Positions 25,518 to 33,676 of a stretch of DNA of 64,000 nucleotides are shown piece by piece. The stretch is from positions 832,501-896,500 of the forward strand of contig NZ_JAIVLR010000002.1 in assembly GCF_020524765.1 (NCBI RefSeq), given 5' to 3'. How positions within the stretch are numbered: the stretch's first letter is position 1; each line of letters opens with the position of its first letter. A program made the translations under genes and the position numbers. Under the pieces are notes generated by a model. That model did no database searches and had not been told where the DNA came from. It saw only the letters and a list, made by a program, of their open reading frames with translations. Origin of the DNA: Qipengyuania gaetbuli. Its GTDB lineage: Bacteria; Pseudomonadota; Alphaproteobacteria; Sphingomonadales; Sphingomonadaceae.

Positions 25518-26664
25518 CCTGCGAAATCGCATCCGCCGCCCGTTCGCTGGCTGGCCGATCCCCCAGGTCGATCGTGTAGGAGAAAATCTCCTTCTGGCGC
25601 TGCATGAAGCGTTCGCCGATGGACGAGAAATCCGGCAGCATCGCGGCAAGTTCCGCCGCAGATTGTGCGACCGGGCCGGCTTCCCAGAACAGGTGCCATT
25701 CGTCGTCCTCGGCAATCTTCTCGCGCCTCGCGTCGATGAAGAAGGCGGGGCGGGGGCGAGCGAGGAATTCGTAGATCTGGCTCGACACGTCGCCGATATA
25801 GGCGTCCGCCCCCAGCGTGTAGCTCATGTCGAACAGGCGCGAGCTGTCGAGATCGACGATGATGTTGGCAGCCGCCAGCGCCTCGGCGGGGACTTCCGGC
25901 CGTTTGCGGGCCATCTTGTATTCGGGCGAGACGTGCAGCTCCTTCTTGAAGAGCATGACGTGCGGCGCGAACACGAGGTTGAAGGCTTGACCTTCCACGC
26001 TGGCGAACCACCGCAGCAGGTCGGGGCCGTGGTCGTACCAGCTCGACAGGTTCGGGTCGAAATGGGGATTGTAGACGAAGGTCGGCCGGCCATTGCCGAA
26101 GAAGTCCGGCTTTGCGTCGAGATCGATGCCCTCGAACTTGGGATAGCCGACCACTACCAGCTTTTCACGGTCCACGCCGTGCGCGACGAGCTGGTCCACT
26201 ACCTTCGGCCCCGCCACGAAACTGCGATCAAACAGCATGTAGTCGGGGTGATAGGCGACGCTGCGGTCGCCTGCACCATGCGGCACCTTGGCGAACAGCG
26301 GCATCCTGTCCGCAGCGATATGCTTGCGCAGGCGCAGGCAGGTGCGCTCGGTAGAGATAATCATGTCGGCGCTGGCAAACAGGTCGACATGGGCGCGGAG
26401 CCGCAACAGGCGGCTTGCCGGGAGCAGCTTATCGAGCGGACGCGTAACCAGCGCCTGCATTGGCGACAGGCTTAGCTCTTCCCAGCGGATCAGCGCTGCA
26501 TCGGTCTCATCGATCAGCTCGCGGAGCCGTGTGCGAATGGCCGGAGTCGCAAACGCGACCACCGTTTCGATGTCGCGATGCGACCGGGCCATGGCGGCGG
26601 CAATTCCCGCGAGGTGAGCGACCTGGTGACCGGCATCGTGGTTGAAGAGGAACAGCGCCCGCAT
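25492..26664 (-). CDS. CDP-glycerol glycerophosphotransferase-like protein
   Basis: A 390-residue protein of the Glyphos_transf type (PF04464-like), GT-B fold. Seen: FAKVPHGAGDRSVAYHPDY (the K-x-HG region), VVGYPKFEGIDLD, FVYNPHFDPNLSSWYDHG, FAPHVMLFKKELH and, near the C-terminus, AYIGDVSSQIYEFLARPRPA, matching the T-D-x-SS-x(3)-(D/E)-(Y/F)-L active-site motif. Such enzymes transfer polyol-phosphate from CDP-polyol onto a growing teichoic-acid or capsule chain. The ATG at 26664 was chosen because earlier in-frame codons lie antisense within the flippase gene. It is divergent from the flippase with 81 bp between them. Confidence 0.82.
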   Translation of the reverse strand: MRALFLFNHDAGHQVAHLAGIAAAMARSHRDIETVVAFATPAIRTRLRELIDETDAALIRWEELSLSPMQALVTRPLDKLLPASRLLRLRAHVDLFASADMIISTERTCLRLRKHIAADRMPLFAKVPHGAGDRSVAYHPDYMLFDRSFVAGPKVVDQLVAHGVDREKLVVVGYPKFEGIDLDAKPDFFGNGRPTFVYNPHFDPNLSSWYDHGPDLLRWFASVEGQAFNLVFAPHVMLFKKELHVSPEYKMARKRPEVPAEALAAANIIVDLDSSRLFDMSYTLGADAYIGDVSSQIYEFLARPRPAFFIDARREKIAEDDEWHLFWEAGPVAQSAAELAAMLPDFSSIGERFMQRQKEIFSYTIDLGDRPASERAADAISQAIRQKAGR

Positions 26665-26745
26665 GGCGCGCCCATAATGCGCCGATGGGCGTCCGGCAAA
26701 TGCTGCAATTGCGCCAGAGGCACAATTCGTCCAAAGGTCCGCGCC

Positions 26746-28077
26746 ATGCAGCCGCCCCAAGAACCCGCGCAGCGTCGTGACGGGTTGTCCAACATTCTGC
26801 GCAACCTGGCATGGATCCTCGGAGGCAAGGGCTTCGGGGCCGTTTGCAGCTTTTTCTACCTCGCGATCCTCGCCCGCTCGCTGGGCCTGAAGGACTTCGG
26901 GCACTTTTCCCTCATCTTCGGAACCGCGCAGGCGCTGGTGGCGGTGGCCGGTTTCCAGACCTGGCAGACGCTGGTCCGCTTCGGTGCGCAGCCCGTGCTC
27001 GAGAACGACCATCCGCGCTTCGGTCGCCTGATCTGGTTTTGCACTTCGGCCGATATCCTTGGCGCGGTCACGGGCTGTATGATTGCCGCCCTGCTGTACT
27101 TCGGCTTTGCGGAAATTCTCGAACTGAATCCCGAATTCACGACCATGGGGTTCCTGTTCGCCTGCGCCCTGATGTGGTCGCGGCTGACCACGCCAAGCGG
27201 TATCGTGCGCGTCCTGGGCCGGTTCGATGTGGGCATGTATATCGAAGCGATCATCCCGACGGGCCGGCTCATCGCCAGCGGGATCATCCTGTGGTCGGGG
27301 GCCAGCGTCGGCAAGTTCCTCTTCGCCTGGGCGTTCTTCGACCTGCTTTCGGCCGCCTGTTACTGGATTGCCGCCTCGCGCCTCGCGCCGGAAGCTTTCC
27401 ACCGCAAGCACTTCGGGCACTGGCAGGCGATGTTCGCCGAGAACGAGGGCGTGCGCGGTTTCTTCGGTGTCACCTATCTGGCGACCTCGCTCGACGCTGC
27501 GGTGAGGCAGGGGCCGCTGCTGGCGGTCGGCCTGTTCCTCGGGACCAGTGCTGCGGGACTTTATCGCCTTGCCGACCAGTTGGCGCAGGGCGTGAAGCAG
27601 TTCGCTGTCCTGATCGCGCGCGCCGTGCTTCCCGAGTTCGCCATCGCGCAGATGGCCGACGAGGCTCACCGGTTCGAAACGCTGGTTCGCCGGGTGACCC
27701 GTATTGCCGCGCTGGCAGGCGTGGTCGTCCTGCTCGCAGCCCTGTTCCTGGGCGAGCCGCTGCTCGTTCTCATTGGGGGCGATGACTACGCACGCGGCGC
27801 GGTGGTACTCGTTCCGCTGGCGGTGGGCGCGGCCTTCGAACTGGCCAGCGTATCCTATGAGCCTACGCTATATTCGACGGGCTATGCCGGACATGCACTG
27901 CGTGTCAGGCTGCTCGCCATCGCGGTCCTGGTGATTGCGATCCTCGGCTTCGTATCCTTCGGCCCGGTCGGCGTGGGTTGGGCGGTCGCGCTGGCGATGA
28001 GCGTGTTCTACTTCGCGATGAGCGTCACGGTCTGGATGATCCTGCGCCAGCTTCGCCGGAAGGCGGCAGCAGCGTGA
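26746..28077 (+). CDS. Oligosaccharide flippase family protein (Wzx-like)
   Basis: A 443-residue polytopic membrane protein with about 12-14 hydrophobic segments, starting with NLAWILGGKGFGAVCSFFYLA-type helix 1 and ARSLGLKDFGHFSLIFG, the classic N-terminus of polysaccharide flippases (PST/MATE superfamily). It should flip a lipid-linked glycan across the inner membrane. The ATG at 26746 is preferred over upstream in-frame codons that lie in the divergent spacer. The stop overlaps the GTG start of the nucleotidyltransferase by 4 bp, indicating an operon with it. Confidence 0.92.
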   Translation: MQPPQEPAQRRDGLSNILRNLAWILGGKGFGAVCSFFYLAILARSLGLKDFGHFSLIFGTAQALVAVAGFQTWQTLVRFGAQPVLENDHPRFGRLIWFCTSADILGAVTGCMIAALLYFGFAEILELNPEFTTMGFLFACALMWSRLTTPSGIVRVLGRFDVGMYIEAIIPTGRLIASGIILWSGASVGKFLFAWAFFDLLSAACYWIAASRLAPEAFHRKHFGHWQAMFAENEGVRGFFGVTYLATSLDAAVRQGPLLAVGLFLGTSAAGLYRLADQLAQGVKQFAVLIARAVLPEFAIAQMADEAHRFETLVRRVTRIAALAGVVVLLAALFLGEPLLVLIGGDDYARGAVVLVPLAVGAAFELASVSYEPTLYSTGYAGHALRVRLLAIAVLVIAILGFVSFGPVGVGWAVALAMSVFYFAMSVTVWMILRQLRRKAAAA

Positions 28078-28829
28078 CCTTCTCCGCACTGGTTCTTGCC
28101 GGCACGAGGCCGGGGGGCGACCCGCTGGCAGGCGCCGAGGGCGCCGCGCACAAGGCGCTGATCGAAATAGAAGGGCGGAGCCTGCTGGAGCGGGTCGTTT
28201 CCAGCCTGAAGGGTTCCGGGGCGGCACGCATCGGCGTTTCCTGCGACCATCCCGAAGTAATGAAGCTCGCGAAGGAACTTGGCGCGGAGGTTTTGCCTAC
28301 CGGACAGGGGCCGAGCGAGAGTGCTGCCATCGCTTTCGAGGAACTGGGGACGCCGCTCGTCGTCACAACGGCAGACCATGCCCTTCTCGAAAGCGGTTGG
28401 ATCACGCAACTGGTATCGGACACGCCTGCCGACGCGGATATCGGCGTCATGCTGGCGCATCGCGACGATATCGAGGCGCATTTGCCGGGCACGCGGCGGA
28501 CCTATCTCAATTTCGCCGACGGAGCCTGGTCAGGGTGCAACCTCTTCTATCTCGCGACTCCCCGATCGCGCGCAGCAATCGAAAGCTGGAAAGCGGTCGA
28601 GGCTGACAGGAAGCGCCCCTGGAGGATCGTAAGGCGGCTCGGGCTTGCATCGCTGATGTCCTATGCGCTTGGCAGGCTGACCCTTGCGCAGGGCATCGTG
28701 ACTCTGGGGCGCCGACTGGGTGTCGAAGCGCGCTTGGTCAGGGCGGAAAACGGGCTGGCAGCGGTCGATGTCGACAAGCCGCAGGACCTTGCTGACATCA
28801 GGGGCTATCTCGCCCGCAAACAGGGCTGA
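28074..28829 (+). CDS. MobA-like nucleotidyltransferase
   Basis: A 251-residue NTP-transferase-fold protein. The N-terminus FSALVLAGTRPGGDPLA is a variant of the LAGGxxxR signature, HKALIEIEGRSLLERVV provides the Lys of the motif, and TTADHALLESGWI gives the metal-binding Asp. It contains YLNFADGAWSGCNLFYL, which resembles the substrate-binding loop of sugar/polyol-phosphate nucleotidyltransferases. Possible product: a CDP- or other NDP-activated polyol, inositol or sugar for the nearby glycerophosphotransferase-like enzyme (inference). A molybdenum-cofactor role seems unlikely, given the flippase neighbour and the 4-bp coupled start. Confidence 0.82.
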   Translation: MTFSALVLAGTRPGGDPLAGAEGAAHKALIEIEGRSLLERVVSSLKGSGAARIGVSCDHPEVMKLAKELGAEVLPTGQGPSESAAIAFEELGTPLVVTTADHALLESGWITQLVSDTPADADIGVMLAHRDDIEAHLPGTRRTYLNFADGAWSGCNLFYLATPRSRAAIESWKAVEADRKRPWRIVRRLGLASLMSYALGRLTLAQGIVTLGRRLGVEARLVRAENGLAAVDVDKPQDLADIRGYLARKQG

Positions 28830-28895
28830 TACCGAAACCGGTTCCCACTTTCGAAAATTCGGGCATATTGCGCTTCCCCGCAGGTGGAGAAACGC

Positions 28896-29531
28896 ATGGG
28901 AGTGCGAAGTTTCTACGACCGGCACATAATGCCGCGGATGATCACGCTCGCTTGCGGGCAGAAACCCATAGAGAGGCGCCGGCGCGAAATCGTGCCGCTG
29001 GCCGAAGGCAAGGTCTTCGAACTCGGGTGCGGCGGTGGGCTGAACCAATCGCTATACGATAACGAAAGGGTAACATCCTTCAGCGGGATCGACCCGAACG
29101 AGACATTGCTCGATGCCGCCCGCCAGAGAGCGCGGGAGAAGGGCTGGGAGCACGACATCCGCCAGGGCGTGGGAGAGGATATCCCGTTTGCCGACGGTTC
29201 GTTCGATACGGCCGTGGTGACCTTTACCCTGTGTTCGGTGGAGGACCCGGCCAAGGTTCTGGGCGAGTTGCGGCGCATCCTCAAACCGCGCGGCAAGCTG
29301 CTGTTCCTCGAGCATGGACGTGCCCCCGACCCCGGTGTTGCCCGGTGGCAGGAACGCGTAGAGCCCGTATGGAAGCCGCTGGCAGGCGGCTGCCACCTGA
29401 CGCGCCCGATCGGCTCCAGCCTTAGAGCCGCCGGGTTCGATGTTGCCCCGATGGGGCAGGACTACCTTCCCAAGGCCCCGCGCATCATGGGCTGGATGGA
29501 ATGGGGCGTCGCGCGGCGCGCCGGAGTCTGA
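28896..29531 (+). CDS. Class I SAM-dependent methyltransferase
   Basis: A 211-residue methyltransferase of the Methyltransf_11/UbiE-like fold. SAM motif I is VFELGCGGGLNQSLY, motif II is FSGIDPNETLLDAARQRA, post-I is GVGEDIPFADGSFDTAVVTF, and motif III is RILKPRGKLLFLEHGRAPDPG. The tail CHLTRPIGSSLRAAGF is typical of phospholipid N-methyltransferase-like or arsenite-type small methyltransferases, so the substrate is open. The ATG at 28896 follows a GGTGGAGA ribosome site. A GTG at 28884 is possible. It is 66 bp after the nucleotidyltransferase and followed by a probable terminator shared with rne. Confidence 0.88.
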   Translation: MGVRSFYDRHIMPRMITLACGQKPIERRRREIVPLAEGKVFELGCGGGLNQSLYDNERVTSFSGIDPNETLLDAARQRAREKGWEHDIRQGVGEDIPFADGSFDTAVVTFTLCSVEDPAKVLGELRRILKPRGKLLFLEHGRAPDPGVARWQERVEPVWKPLAGGCHLTRPIGSSLRAAGFDVAPMGQDYLPKAPRIMGWMEWGVARRAGV

Positions 29532-29537
29532 AAGCAA

Positions 29538-29569
29538 ACCGCCCGCGCTGCACTGGCAGGGCGGGCGGT
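29538..29569 (-). terminator. Candidate Rho-independent terminator after rne
   Basis: ACCGCCCGC and GCGGGCGGT form a perfect 9-bp GC-rich stem with a 14-base loop. On the minus strand it is followed by TTGCTTT, a modest T-rich tail, so it fits termination of the leftward rne transcript. It also lies 7 bases after the convergent methyltransferase stop and may work for both. Confidence 0.55.
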
Positions 29570-29579
29570 CGTTAAGCGG

Positions 29580-32312
29580 TTATTCGCCGAAGGTTCTCTG
29601 CCACCAGCCGCGCTTCGGCTTGCCATCGGCGTCGCCATCGCTGTCGTCACCGGCTTCGGTCGAAGCCTTGGAGGCGGACTTTGAAGCCTTCTTTTCCTTG
29701 GGCTGATCCTCGACGGTTTCTTCTGCCTTCTTCTTGCGCGTGCGCTTGGGCATCTCGGCAGGTTCTTCCGAGCTGACCGCAGGCTCCGCGTCGGCAGCTT
29801 TGCGGCGCGTGCGCTTGGGCTTCGGCTTCGGCTTTTCCTCTTCTTCCGCTGCATTTTCTGCAGCCGGTTCAGCTTCTACGTCGGCCTTCTTCTTGCGCGA
29901 GCGCTTCGGCTTTTCTTCGGCGGGCTTTTCCTCTGCAGGCGCTTCGGTCTGTTCGGGAGCTTCGGCCTCGGCAGCCTTCTTGCGGCGCGGCGCGCGCTTC
30001 TTCTTGGGCTTTTCCTCGGCTGCCTCTTCGGCGGTCTGAGGGGCGTCTTCCGGACCCGCGACGACTGCCATGTCGTCAACGACCTGTTCGGACACCTCTT
30101 CCAGATTGGCAGCGTCTTCGGAGGTCACCTCGTCCGACTTGCCGCCGCGCCCGCGACCACCACGGCGGCGACCACCGCGACGACGACGCTTGCGCGGCTT
30201 GTCCTCGCCGTCTTCCTCGCCGGCTTCGGGCTTGTCGCCTTCTTCGTCGGCGTCCTCGGATCCTTCGTCTTCGGCATCGTCGTCACGGTCGCGGTTCTTG
30301 TTGCGACCGCGACCACCGCGGCGGCGGCGGCGCTTCTTGCGCGGACGATCGTCCTCGTCGATTTCCTCGCTGTCTTCGTCTTCGTCGGTCTCGTCGACGA
30401 TATCTTCGTCCTCGTCACCGTCATCGACGATGGTGTCGAAGCGCGGCGCGTCCTTCGGCTTGGGGCCGTGGCTCGACACGCTCATCTTGGCGCCTTCGTC
30501 CTCGCCTTCGGGCACGACTTCGACCGTCACGCCGTAGCGCTGTTCGATTTCGATGAGGTCGTTGCGCTTCTCGTTGAGGAGGTAGACCGCCGCTTCGGTG
30601 CTGGCAGCGAGGCGGATCTTCGTTCCCTTGCCCTTAGCTGCTTCTTCTTCGATCAGGCGGAGAGCCGAAAGACCGGCCGAGCTCGCCGTACGGACGAGAC
30701 CGGTACCGTCACAATGCGGACATTCGCGGGTGGTCGCTTCGAGCACGCCGGTGCGCAGGCGCTGGCGGCTCATTTCCATGAGGCCGAAGCTCGAAATGCG
30801 GCCGACCTGGATGCGCGCCCGGTCGTGCTTGAGCGCGTCCTTCATCGCACGCTCGACCTTGCGGGTGTTCGAATGATGCTCCTGGTCGATGAAGTCGATC
30901 ACCACCAGGCCGGCCATGTCGCGCAGGCGCAGCTGGCGGGCGATTTCCTTGGCCGCTTCGAGGTTGGTCGACAGCGCCGTCTGCTCGATATTGTGTTCCT
31001 TGGTGGAACGACCCGAGTTGATGTCGATCGAGACGAGCGCTTCGGTCGGGTTGATGACCAGGTAACCGCCCGATTTGAGCTGCACCACCGGATCGTACAT
31101 CGCCTTGAGCTGGTCTTCCGCGCCATAGCGCTGGAACAGCGGCACGGGGTCGACATACTGCTTCACCCGGCGTGCGTGGCTGGGCATGAGCATCTTCATG
31201 AAGGCCTTGGCCGACTTGTAGCCTTCCTCGCCTTCGACGACGACTTCCTCGATTTCCTTGTTGTAGATGTCGCGGATGGCGCGCTTGATCAGGTCGCTGT
31301 CCGAATGGATCAGCGCCGGTGCGGCCGATGCCAGCGTGTTCTCGCGGATTTCGTCCCACAGGCGGGCAAGGTAATCGAAGTCGCGCTTGATCTCGGTCTT
31401 GGTGCGCGAAAGGCCGGCGGTGCGCACGATCAGGCCCATGGTCTTGGGCAGGCTGAGATCGCCGACGATCTGCTTCAGGCGCTTGCGGTCGCTGGCGGAA
31501 TTGATCTTGCGCGAAATGCCGCCGCCGTGGCTGCTGTTCGGCATGAGGACCGTGTAGCGGCCGGCGAGGCTGAGATAGGTGGTGAGTGCGGCACCCTTGT
31601 TGCCGCGCTCTTCCTTGACGACCTGGACGAGCAGGACCTGGCGGCGCTGGATGACGTCCTGGATCTTGTACTTGCGACGCAGGGCCATGCGCTTGGCACG
31701 GGCTTCGTCGACTTCCTTGGCACGGCTGCGGCCCTTGCCCTGGCGGCGTCCGCGCCCGCGGCGGCCGCGATCCTTCGAACGGTCTTCCGCTTCGGCGTCG
31801 TCATCGCCGTCCGAATCGTCGTCTTCGTCGTCCTCGTCGCCGTCGAGATGGCCCTCCTCGATGGTGGCCACCTCGTCCTTGTCGGAGGTGTCGACTTCCT
31901 CGAGGCCGTCTTCCGCGAGGTCTTCGGCCAGTGCTTCGGCGCTTTCCTCGTCGGCGTCGTATTCCTCGCCGGGCAGTTCGCCGCGTTCTTCCTCTTCGGC
32001 GCGCAGGCGCTGCTCTTCTTCCGCAGCCTCAGCCTCTGCAGCGAGCAGGGCGGCGCGGTCTTCCTTGGGAATCTGGTAATAGTCGGGGTGGATTTCGCTG
32101 AAGGCGAGGAAGCCGTGACGGTTTCCGCCAAAGTCGACGAAGGCCGCCTGCAGCGACGGTTCGACCCTGGTTACCTTTGCGAGATAGATATTACCCTTGA
32201 TCTGCTTCTTGTCGGCAGATTCGAAATCGAATTCCTCAATCCGGTTTCCCTTGAGGACCGCCACCCGGGTTTCTTCCTGGTGGCGCGCGTCGATTAGCAT
32301 GCGCGTTGCCAT
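29580..32312 (-). CDS. rne: Ribonuclease E (Rne/Rng family)
   Basis: A 910-residue endoribonuclease that starts mRNA decay and processes rRNA/tRNA. The N-terminus MATRMLIDARHQEETRVAV begins the RNase H-like/S1 part. The S1 domain is interrupted by a long acidic insert (about residues 85-215, runs of Glu/Asp), as in other alphaproteobacterial RNase E. Catalytic-domain landmarks are IRTAGLSRTKTEIKRD, the metal-binding VSIDINSGRSTKEHN and VVIDFIDQEHHSN, and the Zn-link ECPHCDGTGLVR. From about residue 580 to the end it is disordered, alternating Arg-rich RNA-binding blocks with Glu/Lys/Ala repeats, the likely degradosome scaffold. The long leader upstream is discussed separately. Confidence 0.97.
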   Translation of the reverse strand: MATRMLIDARHQEETRVAVLKGNRIEEFDFESADKKQIKGNIYLAKVTRVEPSLQAAFVDFGGNRHGFLAFSEIHPDYYQIPKEDRAALLAAEAEAAEEEQRLRAEEEERGELPGEEYDADEESAEALAEDLAEDGLEEVDTSDKDEVATIEEGHLDGDEDDEDDDSDGDDDAEAEDRSKDRGRRGRGRRQGKGRSRAKEVDEARAKRMALRRKYKIQDVIQRRQVLLVQVVKEERGNKGAALTTYLSLAGRYTVLMPNSSHGGGISRKINSASDRKRLKQIVGDLSLPKTMGLIVRTAGLSRTKTEIKRDFDYLARLWDEIRENTLASAAPALIHSDSDLIKRAIRDIYNKEIEEVVVEGEEGYKSAKAFMKMLMPSHARRVKQYVDPVPLFQRYGAEDQLKAMYDPVVQLKSGGYLVINPTEALVSIDINSGRSTKEHNIEQTALSTNLEAAKEIARQLRLRDMAGLVVIDFIDQEHHSNTRKVERAMKDALKHDRARIQVGRISSFGLMEMSRQRLRTGVLEATTRECPHCDGTGLVRTASSAGLSALRLIEEEAAKGKGTKIRLAASTEAAVYLLNEKRNDLIEIEQRYGVTVEVVPEGEDEGAKMSVSSHGPKPKDAPRFDTIVDDGDEDEDIVDETDEDEDSEEIDEDDRPRKKRRRRRGGRGRNKNRDRDDDAEDEGSEDADEEGDKPEAGEEDGEDKPRKRRRRGGRRRGGRGRGGKSDEVTSEDAANLEEVSEQVVDDMAVVAGPEDAPQTAEEAAEEKPKKKRAPRRKKAAEAEAPEQTEAPAEEKPAEEKPKRSRKKKADVEAEPAAENAAEEEEKPKPKPKRTRRKAADAEPAVSSEEPAEMPKRTRKKKAEETVEDQPKEKKASKSASKASTEAGDDSDGDADGKPKRGWWQRTFGE

Positions 32313-32750
32313 TGATTATTCTCCATGCGCAGCGGGGCGGGGCGAACCCGTCCTTCCTGCCGCGCGATTGTGTGTAGGAACCACGACCCGTTGTCGGGCC
32401 GAAGGCATTCGACGACCGGATCGAGGCGCTGCGATCGCCAAGCCGGTGATTCGTGTCTGCAGATGCGGCACGACGCATGGTGCGCGCTGCCGGGCCCGAA
32501 ATCGCCATAGCCATGCCGTTCAACAGCGTGCTGGAAGCGAAAAGGGGTGAGTGCTTGCTCTGCATCAACCTGTACAAAATTGGGGCCTCACCGGTGTGGT
32601 GAGACGGAAACGAGCCCGGCGACCCTCTTCGTCGCGTATCAATCGCGCCGAACGGAGGCATCGGACCGTTCGTTTCGGCGCTAGCACCGTGGGTTTCGAA
32701 CGGCAACCATATTGCGCATAAGGTCCGCGAAGCCTTAAGCTTTTGGTCCC
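32313..32750. other. 438-bp intergenic region between divergent rne and the amidase gene
   Basis: No convincing protein-coding gene lies here. A minus-strand reading frame crossing it has no recognisable features. It must hold the promoters of rne (leftward) and of the amidase (rightward). The length suggests a long rne leader, which in other bacteria mediates RNase E autoregulation. It contains a small hairpin CTCACC-GGTGT-GGTGAG at 32587-32603 and a set of overlapping inverted repeats at 32645-32703. I could not identify confident -35/-10 boxes. Confidence 0.6.
32645..32703. repeat. Overlapping inverted repeats with mutually exclusive pairings
   Basis: GCGCCGAA (32645-32652) is the exact reverse complement of TTCGGCGC (32674-32681). 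In the same stretch CGAACGG (32649-32655) can pair with CCGTTCG (32666-32672), and that CCGTTCG can instead pair with a second CGAACGG (32697-32703). The stems cannot all form at once, which is the architecture of a switchable leader or a multi-site operator. It lies about 335-390 bases upstream of the rne start and 50-105 upstream of the amidase start. Confidence 0.5.
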
Positions 32751-33614
32751 ATGTCTCCGCTCATGCAGATACTCGCGCCGATACTGCTGACCCTTGCTTC
32801 TCTGGCCGGGGCGATCGGGCTTGCATGGCAGTCGGGCCTCGCAGGACCGGAGCCGGGTATCGTGCTGCGTGCCAGCCTCCCGCAGCAGACAGTCCGTGCC
32901 GAATTGCCGCAGGTTCGGGGAGCCGATTCGCTCCCGCTCATCGTCATCGACCCGGGGCACGGGGGCTTCGATCCGGGCGCGTCCGCATCGGGATACCGGG
33001 AGAAGACGCTGGTCCTCGGCCTGGCGCGCGCACTGCGCGACGAGATCGAATCGCGCAAGATCGCACGGGTCGCCCTGACGCGGGACGACGATCGCTACCT
33101 GCTGCATTCGGAACGCTTCGAAATGGCCCGTCGCCTCGGCGCCGACCTGTTCCTTTCCATCCATGCCGACAGCGCGGGCGATGCTGGCGAGGTAGAAGGC
33201 GCCAGTATCTACACCCTGTCCGACCGCGCATCGAGCGCTGCAGCTGCGCGGTTCGCCGCCCGGGAGAACGCGTCCGACCGCCTTAACGGTGTCGATCTGG
33301 GCGTGACCAGCGACACGGTCAGCGACATCCTTGTGGAGCTGTCGCAGCGCCGGACGCAGGCGCAGTCCGACGAGTTTGCGCGCCTCATCCAGCGGGCGGG
33401 CGAGGGTGTGATCACTTTCCACCCGCAACCTCGTCACGCTGCTGACCTCAAAGTCCTGCGGGCGCCGGACATACCGTCCGTCCTGTTCGAAAGCGGCTAC
33501 ATCACGAACGAGGAAGATGCGCGCCGTCTTGCTTCGGCCGAGGGCCGGCAACGTTTCGCGCAGGTCATGAGCCGCGCGATCGCACTCTATTTCGCCCGCC
33601 GGGAGGAAAGCTGA
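32751..33614 (+). CDS. N-acetylmuramoyl-L-alanine amidase (AmiC-type, Amidase_3)
   Basis: A 287-residue Zn-dependent cell-wall amidase that cuts the bond between muramic acid and the stem peptide, typically in daughter-cell separation. An N-terminal hydrophobic segment (residues about 5-25) serves as signal or anchor. Zn ligands are expected at His70 in VIDPGHGGFDPGA, a Glu in the following YREKTL helix, and His in LSIHADSAGD. The catalytic Glu is in VLFESGYITNEED near the C-terminus. No AMIN domain is present, so it is a short form. Start at 32751. ATG 32763 is an alternative. The PBP1A gene follows 62 bp downstream. Confidence 0.94.
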   Translation: MSPLMQILAPILLTLASLAGAIGLAWQSGLAGPEPGIVLRASLPQQTVRAELPQVRGADSLPLIVIDPGHGGFDPGASASGYREKTLVLGLARALRDEIESRKIARVALTRDDDRYLLHSERFEMARRLGADLFLSIHADSAGDAGEVEGASIYTLSDRASSAAAARFAARENASDRLNGVDLGVTSDTVSDILVELSQRRTQAQSDEFARLIQRAGEGVITFHPQPRHAADLKVLRAPDIPSVLFESGYITNEEDARRLASAEGRQRFAQVMSRAIALYFARREES

Positions 33615-33676
33615 GGCCATCCGGCTAGTTGTTGTGGCGCGCGCCGGAAATCGCGTGCTAAAGGCCCCGCCAGACT

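Noticed and set aside
26665..27669. N-terminal extension of the glycerophosphotransferase-like gene by 335 codons
   Set aside because: The extension runs antisense through the flippase gene and is charged low-complexity. The family start is at 26664.
28074..28829. Nucleotidyltransferase read as molybdenum cofactor guanylyltransferase MobA
   Set aside because: The Mob signature is only partly kept, and the gene is translationally coupled to a flippase in a glycan cluster.
30125..30424. Repetitive DNA in the rne tail as a possible satellite or CRISPR-like repeat
   Set aside because: The repetition comes from low-complexity Arg/Glu/Lys codons. There is no regular repeat-spacer unit.
30468..32297. 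Long open frame (609 codons) on the plus strand, antisense to rne
   Set aside because: It mirrors RNase E codon usage, has no recognisable domain and low-complexity content. It is a GC-rich shadow.
32236..32706. 156-codon minus-strand open frame across the rne leader
   Set aside because: No recognisable motif, overlaps the rne start region in another frame, and has a biased Arg/Pro/Gly composition. Treated as non-coding.
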